This document shows positions 1 to 8,474 of a DNA stretch of 64,000 nt, one piece after another. A program made the translations under genes and the position numbers. Every line of letters starts with the position of its first letter. Positions within the stretch are counted from its first letter, which is position 1. The stretch lies in NCBI RefSeq assembly GCF_011752935.1, contig NZ_VWWO01000001.1:3224001-3288000 (forward strand). The letters are read 5' to 3'. Source of the DNA: Chitinophaga sp. Cy-1792. GTDB lineage: Bacteria; Bacteroidota; Bacteroidia; Chitinophagales; Chitinophagaceae. Below the pieces are notes generated by a model. The model did no database searches and had not been told where the DNA came from. It saw only the letters and a program-made list of their open reading frames with translations.

Positions 1-1
1 C

Positions 2-670
2 ACCGCCATTGTAGTAGGGGATACGCTACTGATAAAGTCTATGGAAGCGCTTAACCGTGTCACCCTGCCTAACCGTAAACAGATTATGGCGCTGTTCCTG
101 AAAACAGCCCGGCAAATCTGTGAGGGGCAGCAGCTGGACCTCGACCAGGAAGCTGCCGGTATTGGTAAGGTTAGTTATGAAAATTATCTCAACATGGTTA
201 CCATGAAAACCGCTGTGCTGCTGGCTGCCAGCATCACCATGGGGGCGATGGCGGCGCAGGCATCTGCCTACCAGCAGGAGCTGCTCTATGGCTTCGGTAA
301 AAACCTGGGCATTGCCTTTCAGCTGCAGGACGACTATATCGATGCCTTCGGCGATCCCGCTACCACTGGTAAGCAGCAAGGCGGTGATATCATCGAAAAC
401 AAGAATACTGCCCTGCTGATTAAGGCGATGGAACTCTGTAGTCCTGCGCAGCAGCAGGATTTGCTGGCTGCCATGGCGGTAGACGGCCCCGCAAAGGTGC
501 CAGCCGTACGCCAGCTTTTTGATGCCTGTGGCGCTGGTGCCTGGGTGCGGCAGGAAGTGGAAAGATATACTGGTATGGCCTTTCAGCGTATTGACGAACT
601 CAGTATCCCTGAAACCGGCAGAGAGACGCTGCGTTCGCTGGCAACGCAGCTGCTGATCCGGCAAGCCTGA
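2..670 (+). CDS. Polyprenyl (isoprenyl) synthetase, 5'-truncated by window edge
   Basis: This is the C-terminal two thirds of a trans-isoprenyl diphosphate synthase, which condenses isopentenyl diphosphate onto an allylic diphosphate to make chains for quinones or carrier lipids. The frame is open from base 2, so the start and the first Asp-rich motif lie outside the window. An internal Met at base 41 is not the real start, because the codons before it read like the conserved stretch ahead of helix D (VGDTLLIKSM). The second Asp-rich motif is visible as FQLQDDYIDAFGD, followed by the family signature GKQQGGDI.ENK. The KTAVLL segment upstream is also typical. It ends 63-78 bases before the TetR gene. 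Chain length, and so the exact product, cannot be told from this part. Confidence 0.93.
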   Translation, partial: TAIVVGDTLLIKSMEALNRVTLPNRKQIMALFLKTARQICEGQQLDLDQEAAGIGKVSYENYLNMVTMKTAVLLAASITMGAMAAQASAYQQELLYGFGKNLGIAFQLQDDYIDAFGDPATTGKQQGGDIIENKNTALLIKAMELCSPAQQQDLLAAMAVDGPAKVPAVRQLFDACGAGAWVRQEVERYTGMAFQRIDELSIPETGRETLRSLATQLLIRQA

Positions 671-683
671 TCCTGCTGATTAA

Positions 684-703
684 AATATACCATTCGGTAT
701 AAT
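684..703. promoter_or_regulatory. TetR operator 1, upstream of tetR
   Basis: An inverted repeat with half-sites AATATACC and GGTATAAT around the 4-base spacer ATTC; one of eight arm positions mismatches. The core ATACC-N4-GGTAT recurs ahead of the lpd-like gene. It lies just upstream of the -7-like element of the tetR promoter, which fits autorepression. Binding by the adjacent TetR protein is inferred. Confidence 0.75.
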
Positions 704-708
704 TATTG

Positions 709-716
709 TACCTTTG
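709..716 (+). promoter_or_regulatory. Bacteroidota -7 element for tetR
   Basis: TACCTTTG matches the Bacteroidota sigma-ABfr consensus TAnnTTTG exactly. It sits directly behind operator 1 and 33 bases before the chosen tetR start, so the 5' untranslated leader would be short. No clear -33 TTG is seen. Confidence 0.6.
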
Positions 717-748
717 CTGTTACAGGTCAGTAAATGGTCTGCATCTGC

Positions 749-1345
749 ATGAAAAAATCAGAAAAAACAAGAAATTATATCATAGAACAAACGGCGGATA
801 TCTTTAATAAAAAAGGATATGCGGGCACTTCCCTGTCCGATATTACGGAAGCCACCGGACTAACAAAAGGTGCTTTCTATGGCAACTTTGCCGATAAGGA
901 AGAAGTTGCAGTGGCCGTTTTTGAGCATAACGCCTTTTTCCTGCACCAGCTATTAATGCAGTATTTCAATAAAAGCTACCGTACCTGGAAAGACAGGCTC
1001 TGTGGCCTTACGGATCTCTACAGAGACCACTGGCTCGCGCTGTACCGGAAAGGCGGATGCCCGCTGATCAATGCCGCCATCGATGCAGATGATACCTTCC
1101 CGGTACTTAAGGAAAGCACGGCCAAAGCCTTTGAGGTATGGGCGAAAGAAATTGCCCGTATCATCGACGCAGGCAAAAAACAGCAGGAATTCCATCCGGA
1201 AATCTCCGCTAAAGAATATGCCAGCCTGTTTATCATCTTGATAGAAGGAGGTATTCTGCTGTCAAAGACACGCGGACAATCATCTCACCTGCATATCGCA
1301 TTAGACAGGATAGATAAAATTATCGCGGAAGAAATAGCCATCTGA
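749..1345 (+). CDS. TetR/AcrR family transcriptional regulator
   Basis: A dimeric one-domain-plus-ligand-pocket repressor of about 198 residues, the usual size. The N-terminal helix-turn-helix is clear (AGTSLSDITEATGLTKGAFY, about residues 26-45), and a variable ligand-binding region follows. I chose the Met at 749 (MKKSEKTRN) because TetR proteins usually begin a few residues before the first helix; an in-frame ATG at 734 would add five residues (MVCIC). Matching ATACC-N4-GGTAT palindromes stand upstream of this gene and of the following lpd-like gene on the same strand, so it probably represses both. The ligand is unknown. Confidence 0.92.
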   Translation: MKKSEKTRNYIIEQTADIFNKKGYAGTSLSDITEATGLTKGAFYGNFADKEEVAVAVFEHNAFFLHQLLMQYFNKSYRTWKDRLCGLTDLYRDHWLALYRKGGCPLINAAIDADDTFPVLKESTAKAFEVWAKEIARIIDAGKKQQEFHPEISAKEYASLFIILIEGGILLSKTRGQSSHLHIALDRIDKIIAEEIAI

Positions 1346-1360
1346 TTTTTTTTATAAATT

Positions 1361-1380
1361 AATATACCGATTGGTATATT
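1361..1380. promoter_or_regulatory. TetR operator 2, upstream of lpd-like gene
   Basis: A perfect inverted repeat with 8-base arms AATATACC and GGTATATT around the spacer GATT, between the tetR stop and the dehydrogenase start. It shares the core of operator 1. It overlaps a weak -7-like element (TATATTTT, 1375-1382), so binding there would block transcription of the dehydrogenase. Confidence 0.8.
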
Positions 1381-1418
1381 TTATAGGTAAATAATTTAAT
1401 AAGATAAAAATATAAGAT

Positions 1419-2822
1419 ATGGAACAATACGATCTGGCTGTAATCGGCTCCGGCCCCGGTGGCTATGTAGCTGCAATACGCGCGGCACAGTTAGGCTATA
1501 AAACAGCACTGATAGAGAAATATTCCACACTGGGAGGTACCTGTACCAATGTGGGCTGTATTCCCACGAAAGCGCTGCTCGACAGCACCCACCATTACTT
1601 TGATGCGCTGCATAATTTCAAGGCACACGGTATTGAAACAACAACGGTGCAACTGAATTTTACCCAGCTGAATAAACGCAAAGCGGAAGTAGTGCTGAAA
1701 AATACGCAGGGCCTCGATTACCTGATGAAGAAAAACAGCATCACCCGACTCCTGGGTACCGGCTCTTTTACAGATAACAGCACGCTCCAGGTAAGAGGGA
1801 ACGACGGCGCTATCACTACCGTAAAAGCTGCTAAGTATATTATTGCTACCGGCTCCAAACCGGCCACCATACCAGGTGTAGCTATTGATAAAAAACGTAT
1901 CATCACTTCCACAGAAGCACTTTCCCTGCCGGAACAACCTAAAAATCTGGTAATTATCGGCGGCGGCGTAATAGGTGTTGAAATGGCATCGGTTTTTAGT
2001 CGTATAGGCACAAACGTTACCATCCTCGAATACGCCGACCAGATCATTCCCACCATGGACCGTGAACTGGGCAGCTCACTGCGTAAAATTCTCGAAAAAG
2101 AAGGTGTAAAGATTCTGACACAGCAATCCGTTTATAAAGCGGACAACCTGGGCAGCACTGCCAAAGTATGGTATAGAAACAGCAGCAATGCAGAACAGGA
2201 AATTGAAGCGGATTATGTACTGGTGGCAGTAGGGCGTAAGCCTTATGTACAGGGGCTCGGCCTCGAAAATACCGGTGTGCAGCTGAGCCAGCGAGGTACG
2301 GTTGTTACCAATGCGGCACTGGAAACGACGGTTCCCGGTATCTATGCCATCGGCGACGTAATCGGTGGCGCCATGCTTGCGCACAAGGCGGAAGAAGAAG
2401 CCATGTACGTAGTGGAAAGCATGTTCGGGCACCCACATCAGGTAAAGTATGACTGTATCCCCGGTGTTGTCTATACATGGCCGGAAGTAGCATCGGTAGG
2501 GCTTACGGAGGAAGAGCTGAAACGTGACGGTATTCCTTACCGCGTAGGGAAGTTCCCGTTTGCTGCCAATGCGAGGGCAAGAGCCGGCATGGATACAGAC
2601 GGTTTTGCAAAAGTGCTGATAGATACAAAGTATGGTGAAATATTAGGCGCACATGTGATCGGCGCCCGCGCCGCAGACCTGGTCACACAGGCCATCGCCG
2701 GAAAAACATTCGAAATTACCGCAGACGAAATGGCAAGGGCATTTTACCCGCACCCGACCTACTCAGAAGTTATGAAGGAGGCCTGGGTAATAGGTTCCGG
2801 CCGCCCTTCGGTAAATATATAA
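1419..2822 (+). CDS. lpdA: Dihydrolipoyl dehydrogenase
   Basis: An FAD flavoprotein disulfide reductase of 467 residues, full length for the E3 subunit of 2-oxoacid dehydrogenase complexes or the glycine cleavage system; it reoxidises dihydrolipoamide with NAD+. Visible motifs are the FAD-binding GSGPGGYVAA near the N-terminus, the redox pair Cys42/Cys47 in GGTCTNVGCIPTK, the NAD-binding GGGVIGVEMAS near the middle, an AIGDV motif, and the C-terminal HPTYSE that gives the active-site His-x4-Glu. No E1 or E2 gene lies nearby. Instead a TetR gene precedes it with a shared operator, so this may be an inducible second copy rather than the housekeeping one. Related pyridine nucleotide-disulfide oxidoreductases are the alternative. 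Confidence 0.93.
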   Translation: MEQYDLAVIGSGPGGYVAAIRAAQLGYKTALIEKYSTLGGTCTNVGCIPTKALLDSTHHYFDALHNFKAHGIETTTVQLNFTQLNKRKAEVVLKNTQGLDYLMKKNSITRLLGTGSFTDNSTLQVRGNDGAITTVKAAKYIIATGSKPATIPGVAIDKKRIITSTEALSLPEQPKNLVIIGGGVIGVEMASVFSRIGTNVTILEYADQIIPTMDRELGSSLRKILEKEGVKILTQQSVYKADNLGSTAKVWYRNSSNAEQEIEADYVLVAVGRKPYVQGLGLENTGVQLSQRGTVVTNAALETTVPGIYAIGDVIGGAMLAHKAEEEAMYVVESMFGHPHQVKYDCIPGVVYTWPEVASVGLTEEELKRDGIPYRVGKFPFAANARARAGMDTDGFAKVLIDTKYGEILGAHVIGARAADLVTQAIAGKTFEITADEMARAFYPHPTYSEVMKEAWVIGSGRPSVNI

Positions 2823-2918
2823 CAGACAATTACCGGTGAGAATTATTTATACCATCTTTTCTACTGTTCTGAAAGATACCAGATACACTGTAAATCATAG
2901 TATCGTATTATAAAAAAA

Positions 2919-2944
2919 GGACAGCCACAGGAATGCGGCTGTCC
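2919..2944 (-). terminator. Rho-independent terminator, minus strand
   Basis: An 8-bp perfect stem (GGACAGCC / GGCTGTCC) with a 10-base loop. Read on the minus strand it is followed by seven T residues. It lies behind the hairpin at 3028-3061 and would act as a second terminator of the minus-strand receptor operon. Confidence 0.75.
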
Positions 2945-3027
2945 GTAAGTTGGCATGACCTCTTTATCTTCTTAGCAGGTCTTAGGTTAGGATATATACT
3001 ATTATGGAGGAATGTACAAATTTTAAA

Positions 3028-3061
3028 AGAGGGTATGCCGCATGCAGGTGGCGTACCCTCT
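3028..3061 (-). terminator. Terminator of the Oar-like receptor operon
   Basis: A 12-base stem (AGAGGGTATGCC with GGCGTACCCTCT, one G-T pair), flanked by A-tract and T-tract, starting six bases past the stop of the minus-strand lipoprotein. It can work in both directions and would also limit read-through from the lpd-like gene. Confidence 0.8.
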
Positions 3062-3066
3062 TTAGC

Positions 3067-3570
3067 TTATTTCATAGTGATAAACTTCGTCTGGGACAGA
3101 ACAGCTACTTTATTATCTGCGCTACGAACATAGATATAGAGGCTGTAAGTTTTACCCGTGGCGAGTTTGCTCAGTTTTACGTTTAAGTTGCCTGAAAACG
3201 TATTGGTATTGGGATAAGTAGATGGTAAGAATGTAGTAGCTACACCATTGTTGGCAGTAGCAGCGGAAGCTGTTACGTTCCAGCTGGCAAAATGCGTACT
3301 GTCTACCATGGCCGGTTTACCGGAAGTCGGTACATCGTACCAGGCGAAATCCAGTACACCCGGATCTGCTTTGGTGAGTGCGCCGTTGAAAGATACCTGG
3401 ATCACATCATTCACTGCAAACGGGCCGGTTTGTTTAATCAGACCCATGCTGGTGATTTCAATGGCTGGCAGTGCCTTTTCCAGTTCAGCTTTAATCATAT
3501 CATTGTTCTTTGTACAGGAGCTGAGCAGTGCAAAGAGCATTATGGCGGATAAATATGTTATCTTTTTCAT
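3067..3570 (-). CDS. Lipoprotein, partner of the Oar-like receptor
   Basis: A 167-residue exported lipoprotein. The start at MKKITYLSAIMLFALLSSC gives a canonical signal peptide with lipobox LSSC; the frame is open about 50 codons further upstream but that stretch overlaps the receptor gene and carries no signal. The mature part is rich in Thr, Asn and Gly and looks like a beta-sandwich with an Ig-like 'SFNGALTKADPG' strand pattern. I recognise no catalytic motif. It follows the TonB-dependent receptor gene by 19 bases and must share its transcript, so it is probably an outer-membrane accessory of that receptor. That role is inferred from position only. Confidence 0.8.
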   Translation of the reverse strand: MKKITYLSAIMLFALLSSCTKNNDMIKAELEKALPAIEITSMGLIKQTGPFAVNDVIQVSFNGALTKADPGVLDFAWYDVPTSGKPAMVDSTHFASWNVTASAATANNGVATTFLPSTYPNTNTFSGNLNVKLSKLATGKTYSLYIYVRSADNKVAVLSQTKFITMK

Positions 3571-3589
3571 GATCGTCGTAATGAATGGA

Positions 3590-6500
3590 TTAGAAAGAAT
3601 AGCGGGCACCAATCTGCATAGACCAGGTGCTGGTACCGCTGTTGATATTCTGTGTAGGTGTTGTATATAATACGCCGTTATTATTTTGCATTTTATATAC
3701 AGGAACACCGTCGGTACCAATACGGCTCAGCGCAAGCGGCTGTGTGGTCGTCGTTGTTTTCTGAATACCCCAGTATTTGTTCAGCATGTTAGGCAGGTTC
3801 AGGATATCTGCAGAGAATTGCAGGGTATGTCTGGTTTTGCCGGATTTGATGTAAAACTCCTGGAGGATACGTGCAGATACATCGTTGTACCAGGGCATCA
3901 TCGCGCCGTTTCTTTCTGCATACCCACCACGGTGTTTGCGCAGGTAAGAGGAGTTGTTGATGAATTTATCCAGTGCAGCAGCCTGCTGGTCGGCAGTGAA
4001 GCTGTAGGTTACGCCGCTAACGGTAGCAGAGTAAGCATCAAATACCAGTTCTTTACCTGTCTTAGGTATGTACATCATATCCTGGTTGTTGCCATCGCCG
4101 TTTAAGTCGCCATTGATCCTGTAGGTGATGTTACCGGAAGGAGCACCCTGGTAAATCAGGGAGAGGGTAGTAGCTGCATGTTTCAGGTATTCGAAACGGT
4201 AAGAGAGCATACTCACGATTCTGTGACGGGTAGCGAAGGCTGATGATGCCAGTTCCAGGTCGTTGCTGGTTCCAACGGTAGCGTTGGAGTTCCAGATGGA
4301 ATAAGCCTGAGAGCCGGAGTTAGCAGAGATATCTTTCGCTTTCGTATAGGTGTAGGCGATAGAACCAAAGAAACCTTTTGCAAAGGCTTTGTTCAGCTGT
4401 GCAGTGAATGCATAGGAATAACCTTTGTTGGTGTTTTCTACGATAACAGCAGAACTGATATTAGGATAAATATAACGATCGGTATTTAAGGTAGATACAT
4501 AACGTGGTCTGTTATCCGGACCAGCGAATTCGCCGGTAGGCTCTTTCAGGTTGGCGTTACGCATACGGATGGCATTGATATCTTTGGTGATCAGTCCTTC
4601 CAGGGTGAAGCTATAGCCATGGCCCAGGTTCTTGTCGATCGCCAGGTCTGTTCTGAAAATCTGCGGGAACTTGAAGTTTTTGTCAATCATCACGATGTTG
4701 CTAGGGATAGAAGTACCAGCCACTGGAGGGAACTTATCTGCATATCCATCAATCTGCGGGTTGAATTTCATTTTCTGCAGCTGTGCCAGGTCGTCTGGGT
4801 TGGTGTTTTTCAACGCCACACTGTTCTGGTACATACCGGAGTTGGTAGGCATGTTGGTCAGCCATACAAATGGCGCCATACCGTTGAAGATACCCATGCT
4901 TCCACGAACAATCAGTGATTTATCTCCCAATACGTCCCATCTTGCACCGATGCGTGGAGAAAGGTTCAGTCTTGCTGCCGGCCACTGACCATTGTAATGG
5001 GTCATGTTGCCATCTTTGTCAGGGAATGTCAGCGCTGTGATAGCTGGATTTTCCAGGGCTTTCTCTACATATACAGGTTTGTCGGCACGCAACCCTACGG
5101 TTACTTTCAGCTTGCTGTTCACTTTGATCTCATCCTGTGCGTATACAGAAGCTTGTCCGTATTTCAGTTCAGCAGAGTAAACGGCTTTCTTACCAGGTAC
5201 CATTGAATAGGCATAGGAGTAATATAAAGGCGCCTGATCTGTCATGAAATCGTTCAGGGAATTGTAGATATAATAGCTCTGTGCACCTGGCATGAACATA
5301 TTACCAACCAGCTGCGACTCATAGGAGAAGCCTGCAGTGAAGGAATGTTTACCGGTATAGTAAGAGATGTTGTCTGTAACGCTCCATACCTTATTGAGTA
5401 CGTCGTTGTTATAGCTGTATGGCTCTACTCCGAAGCTCATGTAGTTATGGGCGATATTGGTACCATCGAAGATTTCCACGAAAGGAAACGGAGCACTGTT
5501 GGTGATCCTGGTATCCTGTACCTTGCTGGAGGTGAGTAATAAGCTATTGGAGATTTTACCGTAGTTACTGTTCAGTTCCAGTGTACCGGTTCTAACGGTA
5601 TGTTTGAAGCCATAAACAGAATTGGAGAAAATCATAGACTTGTTACTCAGCCTGCTGTTTGGCAGGGTAGAGATAGAGGCAGTAGTGCCTGGCAGTGAAA
5701 ATCCGCCGCCACCGATAATAGAGCTGGCATTCACGGAAGATGGATCTTCATTGCTGACGAAATCGCTGAACTTAGCGGTCAGTTTATGGTGTTCGTTGAT
5801 GTTCCAGTCTACTTTAGCGATGTATTTGTAGTTTGATTTAGCGGCGGTAGGGTAGTTGTCATAAACACCCGGATCGTAGTTGTATTTATCTTTCAGGTAT
5901 TTTGCCAGCAGGGCCATAGAATCCAATGGTGTAGAGGAAACGTTTCCTGCGTTGGTGCTACCGGTAGCTACATAGTTGGTGATCCTGGAGCCGGAATTGG
6001 CTTCATATTCTCCGTTGATAAAGAAGAAGAGTTTATTTCTGATGATAGGTCCGCCGATGCTTCCGCCATAGGTTTTTTTGGAAGAAGAGGTGGCAGGATC
6101 CAGTTTGATGTCGCCAACATTACGGCCGTTGAAAGACTGGTCGCGGTAGAAGCCATAAACGGTACCGTGGAATTCGTTGGTACCGCTTTTGGTAACGGCG
6201 TTGATGCCTGCGCCGGTGAAGCCCGACTGGCGTACGTCTACTGGTGCGATGTTTACAGAGATTTCGTCAAAAGCATCCAGGGAGATAGGAGAAGAGCCAC
6301 CACCTGGCAGCGGGTCGGTGCTCAGACCGAAGCTGTTGTTGAGGTTGGCACCATCTACTTTCAGGTTGTTGTAGTTACCGCTTCTGCCGGCAAAGGTGTT
6401 GTTGTTGCCACCTGATTGCGGCGTCAGTTTGGTGAGGTCGGTGATACTACGGTTAAACGACGGCATAACAGCCAGTGTTCTCGAGTCGATCACGGTAGCG

Positions 6501-6907
6501 GCACCGCTTTTTTCAACTGCACCTTTACGTTTTACGGTAGATGCTACGGTTACGCCGGCCAGTTCTTTGGTATCTGCGCCCATGGTAACCACTACATCAT
6601 ATGGGTCGCCGAGTACTACGCTGAAACCTTCTACAGTCTGCGTTTTAAAACCAATAAAATCAATCTTTAACAGGTAAGGGCCGCCTACGCGAACGCTGCT
6701 GATGGTGAAACCACCATTCTTTAAGGTGCGGTTCATGTATTTGGTGCCGGAAGGCTGGTGTACCAGTGTTACGCTGGCGCCTTCAATGGCTTTGCCATCC
6801 GGACCTTTAACGGTACCGGTGACAGATCCGGTGGTGACCTGTGCCATCATTGCCAGCGGCAATAAAAACAGGCATAACAGAAAAAGTAATGCTTTCCTTT
6901 GTAGCAT
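3590..6907 (-). CDS. TonB-dependent receptor, Oar-like
   Basis: A 1105-residue outer-membrane receptor. It has an N-terminal signal peptide ending ...PLAMMAQ, a carboxypeptidase-regulatory-like beta-sandwich (about residues 25-110, GSVTGTVKGPDGKAIEGASV), a plug region with the GGGSSPISLDAFDEI stretch typical of Oar proteins, and a long barrel ending in Phe (GARYSF). Unlike SusC proteins it lacks a paired SusD; only a small lipoprotein follows. Oar family members are known from Myxococcus and Bacteroidota as large receptors for proteins or peptides; the cargo here cannot be read. The 5' leader and promoter must lie within the 430 bases upstream. Confidence 0.92.
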   Translation of the reverse strand: MLQRKALLFLLCLFLLPLAMMAQVTTGSVTGTVKGPDGKAIEGASVTLVHQPSGTKYMNRTLKNGGFTISSVRVGGPYLLKIDFIGFKTQTVEGFSVVLGDPYDVVVTMGADTKELAGVTVASTVKRKGAVEKSGAATVIDSRTLAVMPSFNRSITDLTKLTPQSGGNNNTFAGRSGNYNNLKVDGANLNNSFGLSTDPLPGGGSSPISLDAFDEISVNIAPVDVRQSGFTGAGINAVTKSGTNEFHGTVYGFYRDQSFNGRNVGDIKLDPATSSSKKTYGGSIGGPIIRNKLFFFINGEYEANSGSRITNYVATGSTNAGNVSSTPLDSMALLAKYLKDKYNYDPGVYDNYPTAAKSNYKYIAKVDWNINEHHKLTAKFSDFVSNEDPSSVNASSIIGGGGFSLPGTTASISTLPNSRLSNKSMIFSNSVYGFKHTVRTGTLELNSNYGKISNSLLLTSSKVQDTRITNSAPFPFVEIFDGTNIAHNYMSFGVEPYSYNNDVLNKVWSVTDNISYYTGKHSFTAGFSYESQLVGNMFMPGAQSYYIYNSLNDFMTDQAPLYYSYAYSMVPGKKAVYSAELKYGQASVYAQDEIKVNSKLKVTVGLRADKPVYVEKALENPAITALTFPDKDGNMTHYNGQWPAARLNLSPRIGARWDVLGDKSLIVRGSMGIFNGMAPFVWLTNMPTNSGMYQNSVALKNTNPDDLAQLQKMKFNPQIDGYADKFPPVAGTSIPSNIVMIDKNFKFPQIFRTDLAIDKNLGHGYSFTLEGLITKDINAIRMRNANLKEPTGEFAGPDNRPRYVSTLNTDRYIYPNISSAVIVENTNKGYSYAFTAQLNKAFAKGFFGSIAYTYTKAKDISANSGSQAYSIWNSNATVGTSNDLELASSAFATRHRIVSMLSYRFEYLKHAATTLSLIYQGAPSGNITYRINGDLNGDGNNQDMMYIPKTGKELVFDAYSATVSGVTYSFTADQQAAALDKFINNSSYLRKHRGGYAERNGAMMPWYNDVSARILQEFYIKSGKTRHTLQFSADILNLPNMLNKYWGIQKTTTTTQPLALSRIGTDGVPVYKMQNNNGVLYTTPTQNINSGTSTWSMQIGARYSF

Positions 6908-7336
6908 AAGAGCAACTTTTAGTATGGGAATGAATAGTTATTTGTTAAGTTGTAGGTTGATGATTGCCAGGTACAGTAAATGCCTATTTTTTGTTTTTAT
7001 CGACAGCGGTAGTGTGCAGATCCTTTTGCAGCAAGATGTCTGCATTCCATGGCCAGCTTTTGCCATGGGGTTTTGCCCACGATTTACAGTATAGTGCGAA
7101 CTGACACGTGCATAGTATTATAATGCTCCTCATAAGTTTGATTTAGGTTGTTCGTTTTGGTGAAAAGCCCTTATCATATTCGAGATGCAAAGTAAGTGCA
7201 TGAAAATGCAAGTGGTGTCAACGGAAGATCACCAAATAGTTACTTGAATATTAATCGTGTCAGAATCTTACAGCCTTTTGAAAAAAACTGGCTAAAGAGA
7301 AAAAGGTCAGCAGGCTGGTATGGGTTAACAAATGAG
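6908..7336. other. Intergenic region upstream of the Oar-like receptor
   Basis: No convincing gene. It lies between the start of the receptor and the 3' end of the Crp/Fnr gene, both on the minus strand. A hairpin with 7-base arms CCATGGC/GCCATGG sits at 7047-7068, inside the likely receptor leader. A weak minus-strand promoter-like TTACTTTG is at about 7188-7195. No strong terminator for the regulator gene is visible. Confidence 0.5.
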
Positions 7337-7939
7337 TCAGACGGCGTTCAGCGTATCGGCCGCCAGCTGCCGTGTGGTTCCTGTAAGGTCGGCAATATCC
7401 TGCAGGGTGAGTAATCTGTTGAGAATGATTTCCCTGTTGCCTACCATAATCGTTTTTTTCTGCAATTCTTCATAAAGCAGCGTGATGCGCTCACGTGGCT
7501 CATAGGAACGGATATTGGCCAGCATGGATTCCGTTTTATTCCAGCGGTAAACGATTTTTTCAAATGACCATGCCGCTACTTCCGGATCATGGGTCATCAG
7601 GTGTTTGAAGAAAGCAGGTTTGTAAATTCTAAGCTGTGTGGAGGCAATGGCTTTGCCGAATTCACTGAAGGTATCACCACCCAGCATGGCCAGGTTGCCA
7701 AAAAATTCACCGGGAGTTACCAGTTCATAGATATATTCACGGCCCTTTCCGGAAACACCACCCAGCTTCACAGCGCCACTGATGATCTCATAGATATCTG
7801 TATACTTATGTGAGGTATCATACAATTGCTTACCTCTTTTCACTGTCATAAGTTTTACGTTCTCCTTCAGGCCCGGCGTTTGTTTCCAGGTCAGGTAGTT
7901 GTATAGGCCTACTTCTGAAATTTTCAGCATAACCTTCAA
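7337..7939 (-). CDS. Crp/Fnr family transcriptional regulator, short C-terminus
   Basis: A 200-residue regulator. It has an N-terminal cyclic-nucleotide-binding-like beta-roll (about residues 30-120, with GAVKLGGVSGKGREYIYELV and TPGEFFGNLAMLGG) and a C-terminal helix-turn-helix (LTLQDIADLTGTTRQLAA). The cAMP-contact residues of E. coli Crp are not recognisable, so the signal is unknown. The protein stops right after the recognition helix (DTLNAV), whereas family members usually continue through a short beta wing. Further stops follow in frame, so the end is real in this sequence or the gene has lost its tail. It stands alone, upstream of the Oar-like receptor gene on the same strand. Confidence 0.85.
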   Translation of the reverse strand: MKVMLKISEVGLYNYLTWKQTPGLKENVKLMTVKRGKQLYDTSHKYTDIYEIISGAVKLGGVSGKGREYIYELVTPGEFFGNLAMLGGDTFSEFGKAIASTQLRIYKPAFFKHLMTHDPEVAAWSFEKIVYRWNKTESMLANIRSYEPRERITLLYEELQKKTIMVGNREIILNRLLTLQDIADLTGTTRQLAADTLNAV

Positions 7940-8474
7940 ATTGTCAGGGGAAAATTATTAATTTTTAAACCGTTCGTTCGCTTTTAAATTTAACTAATTG
8001 TTATCTTTTGTCGGGCTGATATATTATTTAAAACCAGGTTGTATAAGTGAATACGTGCACAGGCAATCTTTAAATTACAAAAAATTTTATCAGTTAACGA
8101 AAAATAACAGCAGTAAATCCAGACATCCCTGTCTCAGGTATTTACTTTTGCGCTTTTATTGTTTTTTCCAGGCAGATGATCGATAGGTATATGTATCCGT
8201 TATATTGATTCATGATAGTATAAACGTAATTTATAGCCGCACCTTTTGGGTATAATACCATTGATTAAAAACAGCCTTTCAGCCTGGTTTTTTCATCTCC
8301 GGGATATGTTCGCATAAGGGTCAAATATAAGATGTTGCAACGATTATTTCTGTATTTTTAATAAAATCCGCTACTGTATTGGGTTCTGGCGCGTGAAAGG
8401 ATAGTATTTGCGCTTCAGTGAATAGTTTCGTAGCTTGTGGATTCAATCAAATCAGCGCCTGCGGGCGGAAACTT
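7940..8474. other. Divergent intergenic region, Crp/Fnr gene and S41 gene
   Basis: No convincing gene; the short open frames inside have no coding character. A plus-strand TACTTTTG at 8144-8151 matches TAnnTTTG. A second, weaker candidate is a TTG at about 8379 followed 21 bases later by AGTATTTG near 8403, about 65 bases before the S41 start. The palindrome GGTAT-A-ATACC lies near 8249-8259. Confidence 0.4.

Noticed and set aside
2933..3133. Short plus-strand frames across the terminators after the lpd-like gene
   Set aside because: They span two hairpins and the end of the lipoprotein gene on the other strand; no coding evidence.
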